From Streptomyces parvus (GTDB lineage Bacteria; Actinomycetota; Actinomycetes; Streptomycetales; Streptomycetaceae): DNA of 64,000 nt. The translations under genes were made by a program, and so were the position numbers. The stretch is from NCBI RefSeq assembly GCF_032121415.1, contig NZ_CP135079.1:2852001-2916000 (forward strand), written 5' to 3'. The notes below the pieces were generated by a model. That model was not told where the DNA came from, ran no database searches, and saw nothing but the letters and a program-made list of their open reading frames with translations. Position 1 is the stretch's first letter. Every line of letters begins with the position of its first letter. Positions 51,529 to 60,520 of this stretch are shown here, piece by piece.

Positions 51529-52311
51529 TCAGATCCCTACAACGAAGCCGCTGGACCAGCTCTGCATCTGCTGCATGAGCGTGGCCCACACGCCGGTCAG
51601 CAGCAGGATTCCGGTCACGATCATCATGCCGCCGCCGATCCGCATCACCCATGCGTAGTGACGCTTGACCCAGCCGAACGCGCCGAGCGCCTTGCGGAAG
51701 GCGACCGCGGCCAGGACGAACGGGACACCGAGTCCGAGACAGTACGCGACGGTCAGTATCGCGCCACGTCCGGCGGTGGCGCTCTGGGTCGAGAGCGCCA
51801 GCACGGAGGAGAGCGTCGGGCCGATGCACGGGGTCCAGCCGATCCCGAACAGGGCGCCGAGCAGCGGCGCTCCGGCCAGACCGGTCACCGGCCGCTTGTG
51901 GAAGCGGAACTCCCGCTGCGTCACGCCCGGCAGGAGCCCCATGAAGAAGACTCCCATGAGGATCATCAGCACGCCGAGAACCTTGTTGAGCACCTCGGCG
52001 TGCATCTGGAGCTCTTGGCCGAAGTAGCCGAAGAGCGCGCCGGTGGAGGCGAACACCACCGTGAAGCCGAGGACGAACAGCGAGGCGCCGGCCACCACCC
52101 GGCCCCGGCGCGCGTCGGCCAGGTCGGTGCCGCTGATTCCGGTGACGTAACTCAGATAGCCGGGGACCAACGGCAGGACACAGGGGGAGAAGAAGGAGAT
52201 GAGACCGGCCAGCAGGGCGAGGGGCAGGGCGACCAGCAGCGCCCCGGACAGGACGGTGCTGTTGGTCGCGGCGAGCGTGGCGGTCTCGTGGTGGGCGGCG
52301 AGGGGGATCAC
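51529..52311 (-). CDS. ccdA: Thiol-disulfide electron transporter CcdA
   Basis: 260 residues with six membrane helices. The two redox Cys are in FFSPCVLPLVPGYLSY and GWTPCIGPTL. It passes electrons from cytoplasmic thioredoxin to the external TlpA/ResA protein. Its GTG start is four bases after the tlpA stop. Confidence 0.95.
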   Translation of the reverse strand: MIPLAAHHETATLAATNSTVLSGALLVALPLALLAGLISFFSPCVLPLVPGYLSYVTGISGTDLADARRGRVVAGASLFVLGFTVVFASTGALFGYFGQELQMHAEVLNKVLGVLMILMGVFFMGLLPGVTQREFRFHKRPVTGLAGAPLLGALFGIGWTPCIGPTLSSVLALSTQSATAGRGAILTVAYCLGLGVPFVLAAVAFRKALGAFGWVKRHYAWVMRIGGGMMIVTGILLLTGVWATLMQQMQSWSSGFVVGI

Positions 52312-52315
52312 CGGA

Positions 52316-52918
52316 TCACTTCTCCGCGATGATCGGGTCGATCATCTCGCGCAGCTCGTCCCCGTTCAGCGCCTGGAGCGTGCGGGCCGCGATCTTCCCG
52401 TCCCGGTCGAGGACCACGGTGGACGGGATGGCCTGCGGGTTCAGGGTGCCCTTGGGGAAGCGGAGGATGAGCTTGCCGATCGGGTCGTAGAAGCTGGGGT
52501 ACTCGACCCCGTAGTCCTTCTCGAAGTTGATCGCCTTGTCCCGCTCGGGGTCCCGGGTGTTTATCCCGACGAACTGGACGCCCTGGTCCTTCGTCTCCTC
52601 GGAGACCTTCGCGAAGTACTTCGCCTCCAGCCGGCAGGGGCCGCACCAGGAGCCCCAGACGTTGAGCACGACGACCTTGCCCCGGTAGTCGGCGAGGTCG
52701 AGCGGCTTGCCCTCCAGGGTGTTGCCGTCGAGCTTCGGCGCGGCCACCCGGTCCGCCTTCGCGACGGTGGAGACGCCCCCGCTGCCGGTGATGAAGTTGG
52801 TGTTGCCGCCGCCCCCGGCCTTGTTGCCGTCGCCGCACGCGGACAGCGTGAGGGCACCGGCCACGGCAGTGGCGGCGAGCAGGGTGAAGCGGCGTCGGGA
52901 CGCGCGGCCAAAGCTCAT
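52316..52918 (-). CDS. TlpA/ResA-like thioredoxin-fold lipoprotein
   Basis: 200 residues. Lipobox LTLSAC (Cys28), then a thioredoxin domain with WCGPC at 91-95. It reduces apocytochrome c cysteines before haem attachment, using electrons from CcdA. It is the first gene of the four-gene operon tlpA-ccdA-resB-ccsB. Confidence 0.94.
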   Translation of the reverse strand: MSFGRASRRRFTLLAATAVAGALTLSACGDGNKAGGGGNTNFITGSGGVSTVAKADRVAAPKLDGNTLEGKPLDLADYRGKVVVLNVWGSWCGPCRLEAKYFAKVSEETKDQGVQFVGINTRDPERDKAINFEKDYGVEYPSFYDPIGKLILRFPKGTLNPQAIPSTVVLDRDGKIAARTLQALNGDELREMIDPIIAEK

Positions 52919-52985
52919 GTGAAAAGTTTCGCATGGCAGTTTCCGGGGATCTGCGCGCCCCCCTCGGTGCCCGTAAAGCCCCTTG

Positions 52986-54242
52986 TCAAGCCTGTTTAAA
53001 GAAGGAGTTCCAGCCGCCCGCGGGCGCCTGTCCGACGTCCAGCGTCCGGAGCTTGGCGAGTACGGCGGGATCCTGGGCGTCGAGCCAGTCGACGTACTGC
53101 CGGAACGAGACGAGACGTACGTCGTCCTTGTCCGCGACCTTCTTGATCACTTCTTCCACGGCGTCCATATAGATGCCGCCGTTCCACTCCTCGAAGTGGT
53201 TGCCGATGTAGAAGGGCGCGCGATTCGACTCGTAGGCGCGCCGGAATCCGGCGAGATAGGCGTCGGTCGCCTGCTGCCGCCAGCCGGGATAACGGGCGGG
53301 CATGCCCTTGGTGGAATTCTGCGACTGGTTGGCGAGGATGTTGTAGTCCATCGAGAGCACCTCGAAGGAGTGGCCGGGGAACGGCATCGCCTGCAGCGGC
53401 AGATCCCAGACGCCGCCGCGCTTCACGGGCCAGGTCTGGCGGCCGCCGGGCGAGCTGGCGTCGTAGCGCCAGCCCAGCTTGCGCGCGGTCGGCAGGAGAT
53501 TGTCCTGGCCGAGCAGACAGGGGGTGCGGCCGCCGACCAGTTCCTTGCGGTAGTCGAACGGAAGCGGTTCCTCGTTCTCCCAGCCGGTGTTGGTCCGCCA
53601 TTCCGTGACGAACGACACAGCCTGATTGATCTCGCTGTGCCATTGGGCCGGGGTCCAGCGCTCCACGGATCCGGAACCACCGCAGAAATGCCCGTTGAAG
53701 TGGGTGCCGATCTCATGGCCGTCCAGCCACGCCCGGCGTACGTACTTCAGCGTGTCCTTGACGTGATCATCGGTGAGATAGCCGATGTCGGAGGCGCCGC
53801 GGGGGTTGTTCGGCGGACGGTAGAGGGACTTCTTCGACTCGGGAAGCAGATAGATCCCGGAGAGGAAGAACGTCATCGCCGCGTCGTGTTCTTTGGCGAG
53901 TTCGAGAAAACGCGGGAAGAGCCCGTTGCCGACCTCGCCCGCACCGTCCCAGGAAAAGATCACGAACTGCGGCGGCTTCTGGCCGGGTTCGAGCGGGACG
54001 GGGGCCTCGGGCTGATGAGGCTGCTTGCCGGTGTCGGCCGTCGAGCCGTCACCGATCAGCCGGACCTTGTTCTTCGGCGAACCGTTTCCGCTGCCGTTGC
54101 CTCCGGTGCCGGAATCGCCCGTGCCACCCCGGCCGGCTCCTCCGTCACCGGAGGAGCCCGAGGCGCCACAGCCGGCGAGTCCGATCGCGGCTGCGGCCCC
54201 GAGCCCCGCGCCGAGCAGGCCCCTTCGATCGATGTCGCGCAT
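52986..54242 (-). CDS. Deacetylase-fold (NodB-like) secreted lipoprotein
   Basis: 418 residues. A twin-arginine-like start (RRGLLGAGLGAAAAIGLAGC) contains a lipobox. A Gly/Ser linker (about 30-60) leads to a polysaccharide-deacetylase-like barrel. Motif 1 reads FSWDGAG where canonical enzymes have FTFDDG, and motif 2 is THFNGH, with the two metal His. The second motif-1 Asp is missing, so catalysis may differ or be lost. Substrate unknown; a cell-wall polysaccharide is likely. Its promoter is in the AT-richer patch at 54250-54300. Confidence 0.8.
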   Translation of the reverse strand: MRDIDRRGLLGAGLGAAAAIGLAGCGASGSSGDGGAGRGGTGDSGTGGNGSGNGSPKNKVRLIGDGSTADTGKQPHQPEAPVPLEPGQKPPQFVIFSWDGAGEVGNGLFPRFLELAKEHDAAMTFFLSGIYLLPESKKSLYRPPNNPRGASDIGYLTDDHVKDTLKYVRRAWLDGHEIGTHFNGHFCGGSGSVERWTPAQWHSEINQAVSFVTEWRTNTGWENEEPLPFDYRKELVGGRTPCLLGQDNLLPTARKLGWRYDASSPGGRQTWPVKRGGVWDLPLQAMPFPGHSFEVLSMDYNILANQSQNSTKGMPARYPGWRQQATDAYLAGFRRAYESNRAPFYIGNHFEEWNGGIYMDAVEEVIKKVADKDDVRLVSFRQYVDWLDAQDPAVLAKLRTLDVGQAPAGGWNSFFKQA

Positions 54243-54580
54243 ACCGTCCCCATCTGCGGTCGTTTTATCTCAAGCTCATACAAACTGCTGAGAGGTTAGA
54301 TGGGGCGCTCAACACGTCGGTTCCGTGCATTTGGGGACTTTCTTTACGCTTTACCTTCCGGTCGCGACGAGACACCCGTACGGCTCTCGCACACGCGCCC
54401 TGGCGCCCTCAAGGGGGACGCGGGGACGGCCCTCCGCAGTTCGGCCACCGGCCGACGGATCGGGAACGCGGATCGAGCGGGCGGCGGCTCGACGGGAAAA
54501 GGGACGGGACCGCCCGCCGCGGTGCGCGGCAGCCGGTCCCGTACGTCCGTCTCGTCCTGTCGTCGTCCCGTGGTGTCGGA
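54243..54580. other. Non-coding stretch with a terminator
   Basis: No gene was seen. About 54250-54360 is AT-richer and probably holds the promoter of the deacetylase-like gene. An ACGGGACCG stem (54504-54512) pairs with 54534-54542 and probably ends the histidine phosphatase transcript. Confidence 0.5.
54504..54542 (-). terminator. Hairpin after the histidine phosphatase gene
   Basis: Perfect 9-bp outer arms with a smaller GCCGC/GCGGC stem inside the loop, 39 bp downstream of the minus-strand stop. Confidence 0.55.
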
Positions 54581-55339
54581 CTACGCCCCGAACGCCTTCG
54601 ACTGGCCCTTCGCGGCCTTCCCCTTCACCGGCTTGGCCCCGGCCAGCAGATGCACGGGCACCAGGTCCCGGGCCGGCTCCGAGTAGCCGACCGAGACGAT
54701 CTTGTCGCCCCGGTAGGTGAAGCTGGTCAGCGAGGCCAGCGTGCACTGCCGCTTGCGCGGGTCGTGCCACAGGCGGCGGCGCTCCACGAAGGACCGCAGG
54801 ATCCAGATCGGCAGCTGGTGGCCGACGCAGACCGCCTCGTGCCCGCGCGCCGCGTCCCGAGCCGTGTCGATCGCGCCCATCATCCGGACGACCTGCTCGA
54901 TGTACGGCTCACCCCAGGACGGCTTGAACGGGTTGGTGAGGTGCTTCCAGTTGTCCGGCTTGCGCAGCGCGCCGTCGCCGACGCCGAAGGTCTTGCCCTC
55001 GAAGACGTTGGCGGCCTCGATCAGCCGGGCGTCGGTGGCCAGGTCCAGGCCGTGCGCCCGGGCGATGGGGTCGGCGGTCTCCTGGGCGCGCTCCAGCGGG
55101 GAGGCGACGACATGCGTGATGTCGCGCTTCTCCAGGTGCTCGGCGACCCGGTCGGCCATCTTCCGGCCCAGGTCGGAGAGGTGGTAGCCGGCGCGGCGGC
55201 CGTAGAGCACGCCGTCCGGGTTGTGCACCTCGCCGTGGCGGACCACGTGCACCACGGTCAACTGCTCGTCGCGGTTCACGCCTTCGTCCTTCGCGTTCCC
55301 GTCCTTCGCGTTCCCGCTGTTCGGGTTCTTCGCGCTCAT
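54581..55339 (-). CDS. Histidine phosphatase-family protein (phosphoglycerate mutase-like)
   Basis: 252 residues. The phosphoacceptor motif is VRHGEVHNP, the second His is in [11 protein letters not shown], and [10 protein letters not shown] is the conserved Arg-Glu block. The N-terminal ~25 residues are a hydrophilic tail ([11 protein letters not shown] repeat). Substrate unknown. The ATG overlaps the hemL stop (ATGA), so it is translated with hemL; the pairing is common in actinobacteria. Confidence 0.92.
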   Translation of the reverse strand: MSAKNPNSGNAKDGNAKDEGVNRDEQLTVVHVVRHGEVHNPDGVLYGRRAGYHLSDLGRKMADRVAEHLEKRDITHVVASPLERAQETADPIARAHGLDLATDARLIEAANVFEGKTFGVGDGALRKPDNWKHLTNPFKPSWGEPYIEQVVRMMGAIDTARDAARGHEAVCVGHQLPIWILRSFVERRRLWHDPRKRQCTLASLTSFTYRGDKIVSVGYSEPARDLVPVHLLAGAKPVKGKAAKGQSKAFGA

Positions 55340-56643
55340 GCGGTGGCCTCCGATGCGGCACGGGCGGCCGCGGGCAGGGCGGCGGCGATGCGCTCGACCG
55401 CCCGCTCGTCGTGGGCCGTGGAGACGAACCAGGACTCGAACGCCGAGGGCGGCAGGTAGACGCCCTGCGCCAGCATGGAGTGGAAGAACGCGGTGAAGCG
55501 GAAGACGTCCTGCTTCTTGGCGTCGTCGTAGTCGCGCACCGGCTGGTCGGTGAAGAAGACGGAGAACATGTTGCTCGCGGCCGACACCGTGTGGGCGACG
55601 CCCTCCTTGGTGAGCGCGTCGCCCACCAGGGAGCGCAGCTCGGCGGAGACCGCGTCGATCTTCGCGTACGCCGCGTCGTCCAGCAGCCGCAGCTGGGCGA
55701 GGCCGGCGGCGGTGGCGACCGGGTTCCCGGAGAGGGTGCCCGCCTGGTAGACCGGGCCGACCGGGGCCAGGTGCGCCATCACGTCGCCGCGACCGCCGAA
55801 GGCCGCCGCGGGGAAGCCGCCGCCCATCACCTTGCCGAAGGTCATCAGGTCGGGGCGGACGCCGTCGACGCCGTACCAGCCGGCCTTCGACGTACGGAAG
55901 CCCGTCATGACCTCGTCGGAGATGTACAGCGCGCCGTTGGCCGCGCACAGCTCCTTGAGCCCGGCGTTGAAGCCGTCCGCCGGCGGGACGACGCCCATGT
56001 TGCCGGGCGATGCCTCGGTGATCACGCAGGCGATCTCGCCCGGGTGCGCGGCGAAGGCGGCGCGGACCGCGTCCAGGTCGTTGTAGGGCAGCACGACGGT
56101 GTCCCCGGCCGTGGCGCCCGTGACACCGGGGGTGTCGGGCAGCCCGAAGGTGGCCACGCCCGAGCCGGCGGCGGCCAGCAGCGCGTCCACGTGGCCGTGG
56201 TAGCAGCCGGCGAACTTCACGACCTTGGCCCGGCCCGTGAAGCCGCGGGCCAGCCGGATCGCCGACATGGTCGCCTCGGTGCCGGAGGAGACCAGGCGCA
56301 CCTGCTCGACGGGGTCGATCCGCGCCACGATCTCCTCGGCGAGCGCGACCTCGCCCTCACCCGGCGTACCGAAGGAGGTACCGCGGGAGACCGCCTCCTG
56401 GACGGCGGCGATCACCTCGGGGTGAGAGTGGCCGAGAATCATCGGCCCCCACGAGCAGACGAGGTCGACGTACTCACGGCCGTCGGCATCGGTGAGGTAC
56501 GGACCGGTGCCGGACACCATGAACCGGGGCGTACCGCCCACGGCCCGGAAGGCACGCACGGGAGAGTTCACGCCGCCGGGCGTCACGACGGACGCCCGGT
56601 CGAACAGCGACTGCGAAACTGGGGCTTCGTATGAATACGCCAC
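55336..56643 (-). CDS. hemL: Glutamate-1-semialdehyde 2,1-aminomutase
   Basis: 435 residues of a class III PLP aminotransferase. The Lys that binds PLP is in [18 protein letters not shown], and the gating loop is [15 protein letters not shown]. It makes 5-aminolevulinate for haem and cobalamin. The GTG at 56643 with AGGA is chosen; other GSA aminomutases begin similarly before SQSLFDRA. Confidence 0.96.
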   Translation of the reverse strand: MAYSYEAPVSQSLFDRASVVTPGGVNSPVRAFRAVGGTPRFMVSGTGPYLTDADGREYVDLVCSWGPMILGHSHPEVIAAVQEAVSRGTSFGTPGEGEVALAEEIVARIDPVEQVRLVSSGTEATMSAIRLARGFTGRAKVVKFAGCYHGHVDALLAAAGSGVATFGLPDTPGVTGATAGDTVVLPYNDLDAVRAAFAAHPGEIACVITEASPGNMGVVPPADGFNAGLKELCAANGALYISDEVMTGFRTSKAGWYGVDGVRPDLMTFGKVMGGGFPAAAFGGRGDVMAHLAPVGPVYQAGTLSGNPVATAAGLAQLRLLDDAAYAKIDAVSAELRSLVGDALTKEGVAHTVSAASNMFSVFFTDQPVRDYDDAKKQDVFRFTAFFHSMLAQGVYLPPSAFESWFVSTAHDERAVERIAAALPAAARAASEATA

Positions 56644-57086
56644 TTTGGTCCTGATCTGCGATTCGGAGGTCGGGGGGCCGGGCCGGGAAATCCCTAACAA
56701 TCTCGGCCACCGGTGAGCAGGGAGGGCGCTCCCCTCGTATCACGAAAGAGCGTCAGCGCTCTCGCGTCTGCGAAACTGGGGCGTCACAGGGAAAGCTCAC
56801 ACATGCCATGGTGTCAGAGGCACGGACGGTCTTTGCGGACAGGTGTTTCACCGCACGCCCGCGGGGGAGGTCACTGACACGATGATCGGGTTGCGCGGCG
56901 GGGGCTGTGTCTCCTAAGAAGTAGTCGGGTGGATGAGATATGCATCGCGGTGGCGGAGTGGGCGAAGGGACCGACGACCTGGGGCCCGAGCCTGCCCGAC
57001 GAGGGCGGCACCGGCGCAGGGCCGAGCGCGCCCAGAGCAGGGGCGCGGAGAGCACGCCGCCCCCCGGGACCAGGAGCGGGGGCGGG
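56644..57086. other. Non-coding region between hemL and a conserved unknown
   Basis: No convincing gene. It holds the hemL promoter region, a small AGAGCG/CGCTCT stem (56747-56762), and CTGCGAAACTGGGGC at 56768-56782, an exact 15-bp copy of 56611-56625 inside the hemL 5' coding end. An open frame to the next gene starts at 56940 but has no ribosome site. Confidence 0.4.
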
Positions 57087-57524
57087 ATGGGGGTGACGTA
57101 CAAGTATTTCGGCGCGCCGGACGGGGCCACCGCCGCACGGGTGCCCATCTCGATGCGCCCGGAGGAGCTCGGCGGTGACGAGCTGGGCATGGGCGGCATG
57201 TTCACCAAGATCAAGCCGGAGACCGTGGCCGCCATGGTCCTCACCGGCATCCAGGGCATACCCCTGCACAAGGTCCCCCCGCTGGAACTGGTCGTCCTCC
57301 ACCCCGACTACGCCGTGGTGAAACTCCCGATGACCGTCGTCGACCCGCTGCGCGGCGTCGGCGAGGAGTCGGTCGGCGCGGCGGCCTTCATCTGGTCCAC
57401 GGTCCCCGACCGCGGCGGCCCGCGCGACGCGTTCAACGTCTACCAACTGCTCCACGAGTGGCAGGACTTCTCCCACCGCCTGCACGACGCGGGACATCAG
57501 GCGTACTGCCTGGTCTGGCCCTGA
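57087..57524 (+). CDS. Conserved hypothetical protein
   Basis: 145 residues, not assigned to a characterised family. The N-terminal YKYFGAPDG and the central MFTKIKPETVAAMVLTGIQGIPLHKVPPLELVVLHPDYAVVKLPM suggest a compact alpha/beta protein. It has no membrane segment or signal. An ATG at 57087 with AGGAG 10 bases before is taken; an ATG at 56940 would add 49 Arg/Gly-rich residues. A terminator follows at 57537. Confidence 0.7.
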   Translation: MGVTYKYFGAPDGATAARVPISMRPEELGGDELGMGGMFTKIKPETVAAMVLTGIQGIPLHKVPPLELVVLHPDYAVVKLPMTVVDPLRGVGEESVGAAAFIWSTVPDRGGPRDAFNVYQLLHEWQDFSHRLHDAGHQAYCLVWP

Positions 57525-57536
57525 TCCCGGCTCTTC

Positions 57537-57565
57537 TCGACCGGCCCGGCCGCACAGCCGGTCGA
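57537..57565 (+). terminator. Hairpin terminator
   Basis: TCGACCGGC (57537-57545) pairs with 57557-57565, 13 bp downstream of the conserved hypothetical gene. Confidence 0.7.
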
Positions 57566-57706
57566 ACCGTTCAAACAGACGCGCCCACGCGCGCACATCC
57601 GGTCAAATTCCAGCCAGACCTTAGGGATATTTGGCCGACCGCAGGGCTTCAGCCGACCCGCCCGGCACGCCGATGGACAGGACACCGACCATCGAGGAGA
57701 TCCGCC

Positions 57707-58042
57707 GTGGGCGACGTTCTGCTGGCCCTGTCCATCCCCGTGCTCGTCTTCGGCGGCGGCATCTACGCCGCCTGCGACTGCTGGTGGCGCCGCAGGCATC
57801 CTGCGCCACCGTCCCCGTACACCCACCGCGCGGCCCGGCTGGCGGAGCAGGAGATGCTGCTCCTGGCCGAGGAGATCGTCAACGACGCGCACGCCGCGCT
57901 CGGCCCCCTCTACGACGTCCCGCCCGCTCCACCCGCCCCGGGCCCCGCCGACCCGCCCGCCGGGCTCAGCCCCCGGCCGTCCCGCCCGGCGTCCACCCCG
58001 GATCGCGCCCCGTCACCGCCAGCAGCCGTTCGAAAGCCGTAG
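57707..58042 (+). CDS. Small membrane-anchored protein, unknown function
   Basis: 111 residues. One N-terminal membrane helix (LLALSIPVLVFGGGIYAACDC), a WWRRRH positive anchor, a helical stretch (AARLAEQEMLLLAEEIVNDAHAAL), then a Pro-rich tail. GAGGAGA precedes the GTG. Its 3' end overlaps the convergent TIGR03086 gene by 77 bp, an unusual convergent overlap, so the tail may be shorter in reality or one stop may be displaced. Confidence 0.6.
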   Translation: MGDVLLALSIPVLVFGGGIYAACDCWWRRRHPAPPSPYTHRAARLAEQEMLLLAEEIVNDAHAALGPLYDVPPAPPAPGPADPPAGLSPRPSRPASTPDRAPSPPAAVRKP

Positions 58043-58550
58043 CGCTCTCCGGTACCGGGAACGGCTCGCCGAACACCTTCATCTCCCGGGCCTGCGGAGC
58101 CATCGCCGCCAGCCCCGGGCCCACCTCGTCCAGCACGCTCGGCTCCGGCACGAAGTCCGTGCCCGTCGCCCGCGCCAGGTCCCAGGCGTGCACGGTCAGA
58201 TCGCCGAGCACCATGAGCCCCACCGTCCGGGCCGGCAGCCCCATCTGCCCCGTCGTGCCCTCCTCGACGCCCGGCACGCTCCAGGCCTCCACCAGCCGGG
58301 CCGTCTCGTCGCCGAACCGGCCCCGCCAGTCGCCCGTCACGAACTCCGGCTCCCGGCCGAAATCCACGTCCTCGCGGGCCGCGAGGGCCTGGAAGTTCAC
58401 GACCACCAGGAACAGGTGGTTCAGCAGCGCCCGTACGTCGTACTCGGCGCAGGGCGTACGGGCGGCCAGTTGCCCGTCGTCGATCCCCCGTACCACGGGC
58501 AGGGCCCGGCCCGCGGCGGTCTCCAGCAGTTCACCGATCGTCTGAGTCAT
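57966..58550 (-). CDS. TIGR03086-family metal-binding protein
   Basis: 194 residues of the DinB/mycothiol-maleylpyruvate-isomerase-N fold: TPCAEYDVRALLNHLFLVVVNF carries a metal His, and LTVHAWDLARATG carries the second. These proteins are thought to act in mycothiol-linked chemistry; no specific reaction is known. Its start is close to the divergent AraC regulator, which may control it. Confidence 0.88.
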   Translation of the reverse strand: MTQTIGELLETAAGRALPVVRGIDDGQLAARTPCAEYDVRALLNHLFLVVVNFQALAAREDVDFGREPEFVTGDWRGRFGDETARLVEAWSVPGVEEGTTGQMGLPARTVGLMVLGDLTVHAWDLARATGTDFVPEPSVLDEVGPGLAAMAPQAREMKVFGEPFPVPESATAFERLLAVTGRDPGWTPGGTAGG

Positions 58551-58657
58551 GCCCCCACCCTGCGCCGACCGACCGGCCCGCGTCTTGAAGAAACACGACA
58601 GGCACGCGACAGCCCCACGGCAGGCATGCGCGGGAACCCGCGGCCTACCATCGGGGC

Positions 58658-59479
58658 ATGGCCGCCGGACCTCGCCGCGACACCCGGGGCATCGTCGACG
58701 CCCCGGACCTCTTCGCGCATGTCCGCTTCCGCCGCCGCGAGCCCGCCGCCGCGCTGCGCCCGTACCTGGAGCACTACTGGCTGATCGACTGGGATCTCGC
58801 CGAGCCGTACGCCGCCCATGTCGTCCCGCACCCGTCGGTGAACCTGGTCTGCCAGCGGTACGAAGCCGGGGACAGTCCCCGGGAGCGGTCCGGGTACGCC
58901 GAGGTGGCGGGCGTCGACCCCGGGCTCTTCACCCGGAAACTGGCCGGGCGCGGCCGGGTCTGCGGGGTGCAGTTCCGGCCGGGCGGCTTCCGCCCGTTCG
59001 CCCCCGGGCGCCCGGTCTCCGCCTGGACCGGGCGGCGGGCCGACGCCGCCGAGGTGCTGCGGCTGCCGCCGCCCGTCGACGCGGTCCTCGGCCCGGACGA
59101 CGAGGACGCGCGCGTCGCGGCGCTGGACTCCTTCCTGCTGGCGCTGGAGCCGGGTCCCGATCCCCGGGCGGCTCTCGCGATGGCCGCCGTCGACCGGGTG
59201 CGCACGGACCGCACGGTCCGCCGGGTGGACGGGCTCGCCCGGGACACCGGGCTCTCCGCCCGCTCCCTGCAACGGCTGTTCTCGGCGTACGTCGGCGTCG
59301 GCCCCAAGTGGGTCATCCTCCGCTACCGCATCCACGAGGCGCTGGAGGCCGCCGAATCCGGCCCGGAGGTCGACTGGGCGCGGCTCGCCGCCGACCTCGG
59401 CTACAGCGACCAGGCCCACCTGGCCCGGGACTTCACCGCGACGGTGGGCGTACCCCCGACGGCGTTCGCCCCGCAATGA
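58658..59479 (+). CDS. AraC-family transcriptional regulator
   Basis: 273 residues. The N-terminal DUF6597-like sensor has ALRPYLEHYWLIDWDL and VHPSVNL-type blocks (here VVPHPSVNLVCQRYE). The C-terminal double HTH includes LSARSLQRLFSAYVGVGPKWVILRYRIHEAL and LGYSDQAHLARDFTATVGVPPTAF. It is divergent from the TIGR03086 gene across 107 bp, which suggests local control. Confidence 0.92.
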   Translation: MAAGPRRDTRGIVDAPDLFAHVRFRRREPAAALRPYLEHYWLIDWDLAEPYAAHVVPHPSVNLVCQRYEAGDSPRERSGYAEVAGVDPGLFTRKLAGRGRVCGVQFRPGGFRPFAPGRPVSAWTGRRADAAEVLRLPPPVDAVLGPDDEDARVAALDSFLLALEPGPDPRAALAMAAVDRVRTDRTVRRVDGLARDTGLSARSLQRLFSAYVGVGPKWVILRYRIHEALEAAESGPEVDWARLAADLGYSDQAHLARDFTATVGVPPTAFAPQ

Positions 59480-59646
59480 ACCGGGCGAGGACCGTCAGGG
59501 GCGCCCCCGCCGGTATCGGACACCCGAAAGGCCGGTATCGGACACCCGACAGGCCGGCCACGGCCGCCCGGAAGGCCGCTCACGCACACCCGCGCGCCCC
59601 GCCCCATCCCTGGCAGGCCGTCCCGCCCCGGTGGCATCCTGACCGG

Positions 59647-60381
59647 GTGAACGGACCCGAGATCACCCTCGAAGTAGCCCCTGAGCTGCGACTCTTCGTC
59701 CCGCACGACCGCCGCGGCGGACCCGCGCCCCTCGTCACGGACGGCTCCTCGACCCTGGGCCATGTCATCGAGTCCCTCGGTGTCCCGCTCACCGAGGCCG
59801 GAACGCTGCTGGTGAACGGCGCCCCGGTGGCCCGCTCGCACGTGCCGGGAGCCGGCGAACACGTCGACGTACGCGCCGTGGAACGCCCGCAGCGGGTCCC
59901 CGGCGCACCCCTGCGCTTCCTCCTCGACGTCCATCTGGGCACGCTGGCCCGCCGGCTGCGGCTCCTGGGCGTCGACGCCGCGTACGAGAGCGAGGACATC
60001 GGCGACCCCGCCCTGGCCGCCCTCTCCGCGCGCGAGCGGCGCGTCCTGCTCTCCCGGGACCGCGGGCTGCTGCGGCGCCGCGAGATCTGGGCGGGGGCGT
60101 ACGTCTACAGCGACCGCCCCAAGGAGCAGCTGCGCGACGTCCTCGGCCGCTTCGCTCCGGCTCTGGATCCGTGGTCCCGCTGCACCGCGTGCAACGGGAC
60201 CCTGGCCGGGGCCACCAAGGACTCCGTGAGCGGACTGCTGGAGCACGGCACGCAGGAGGCGTACGACGTGTTCGCCCAGTGCACGGAGTGCTCCCGGGTG
60301 TACTGGCGCGGCGCCCACCACGGCCACCTGGAGACGATCGTGTCCGAGGCGGTCCGCGAGTTCGGGGGCACGCCGGCGTAG
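59647..60381 (+). CDS. Mut7-C RNase-fold protein with N-terminal beta-grasp domain
   Basis: 244 residues. Residues ~5-80 resemble a ThiS/MoaD ubiquitin-like fold (TLLVNGAPVARSHVPGAGEHVDV) but lack the C-terminal diglycine. Residues ~90-240 are Mut7-C: the PIN-like core starts FLLDVHLGTLARRLRLLGVDA with its conserved Asp, contains LLSRDRGLL, and ends in a zinc ribbon (CTAC...CTEC). RNase activity is predicted from the fold; no target is known. The GTG at 59647 is taken. Confidence 0.88.
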   Translation: MNGPEITLEVAPELRLFVPHDRRGGPAPLVTDGSSTLGHVIESLGVPLTEAGTLLVNGAPVARSHVPGAGEHVDVRAVERPQRVPGAPLRFLLDVHLGTLARRLRLLGVDAAYESEDIGDPALAALSARERRVLLSRDRGLLRRREIWAGAYVYSDRPKEQLRDVLGRFAPALDPWSRCTACNGTLAGATKDSVSGLLEHGTQEAYDVFAQCTECSRVYWRGAHHGHLETIVSEAVREFGGTPA

Positions 60382-60390
60382 CCGCGCGCA

Positions 60391-60434
60391 CCGCACCCGC
60401 CCGGCCCGCACACCGCTTGCGCCCGGGGGTGCGG
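60391..60434 (+). terminator. Possible terminator
   Basis: CCGCACCC (60391-60398) pairs with GGGTGCGG (60427-60434) over a long loop, 10 bp after the Mut7-C stop. Confidence 0.35.
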
Positions 60435-60520
60435 GCGCACGCGGGGCGGTCCGCGACGCTGCCTATCCTTGGCCCGTACCCGCTCAGCAGTCCCCATCAG
60501 CAGTCCGAGGAGAGTTCGCC

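Noticed and set aside
56940..57086. Upstream start for the conserved unknown at 57087
   Set aside because: The 49 extra residues are Arg/Gly/Pro-rich and there is no ribosome site before 56940.
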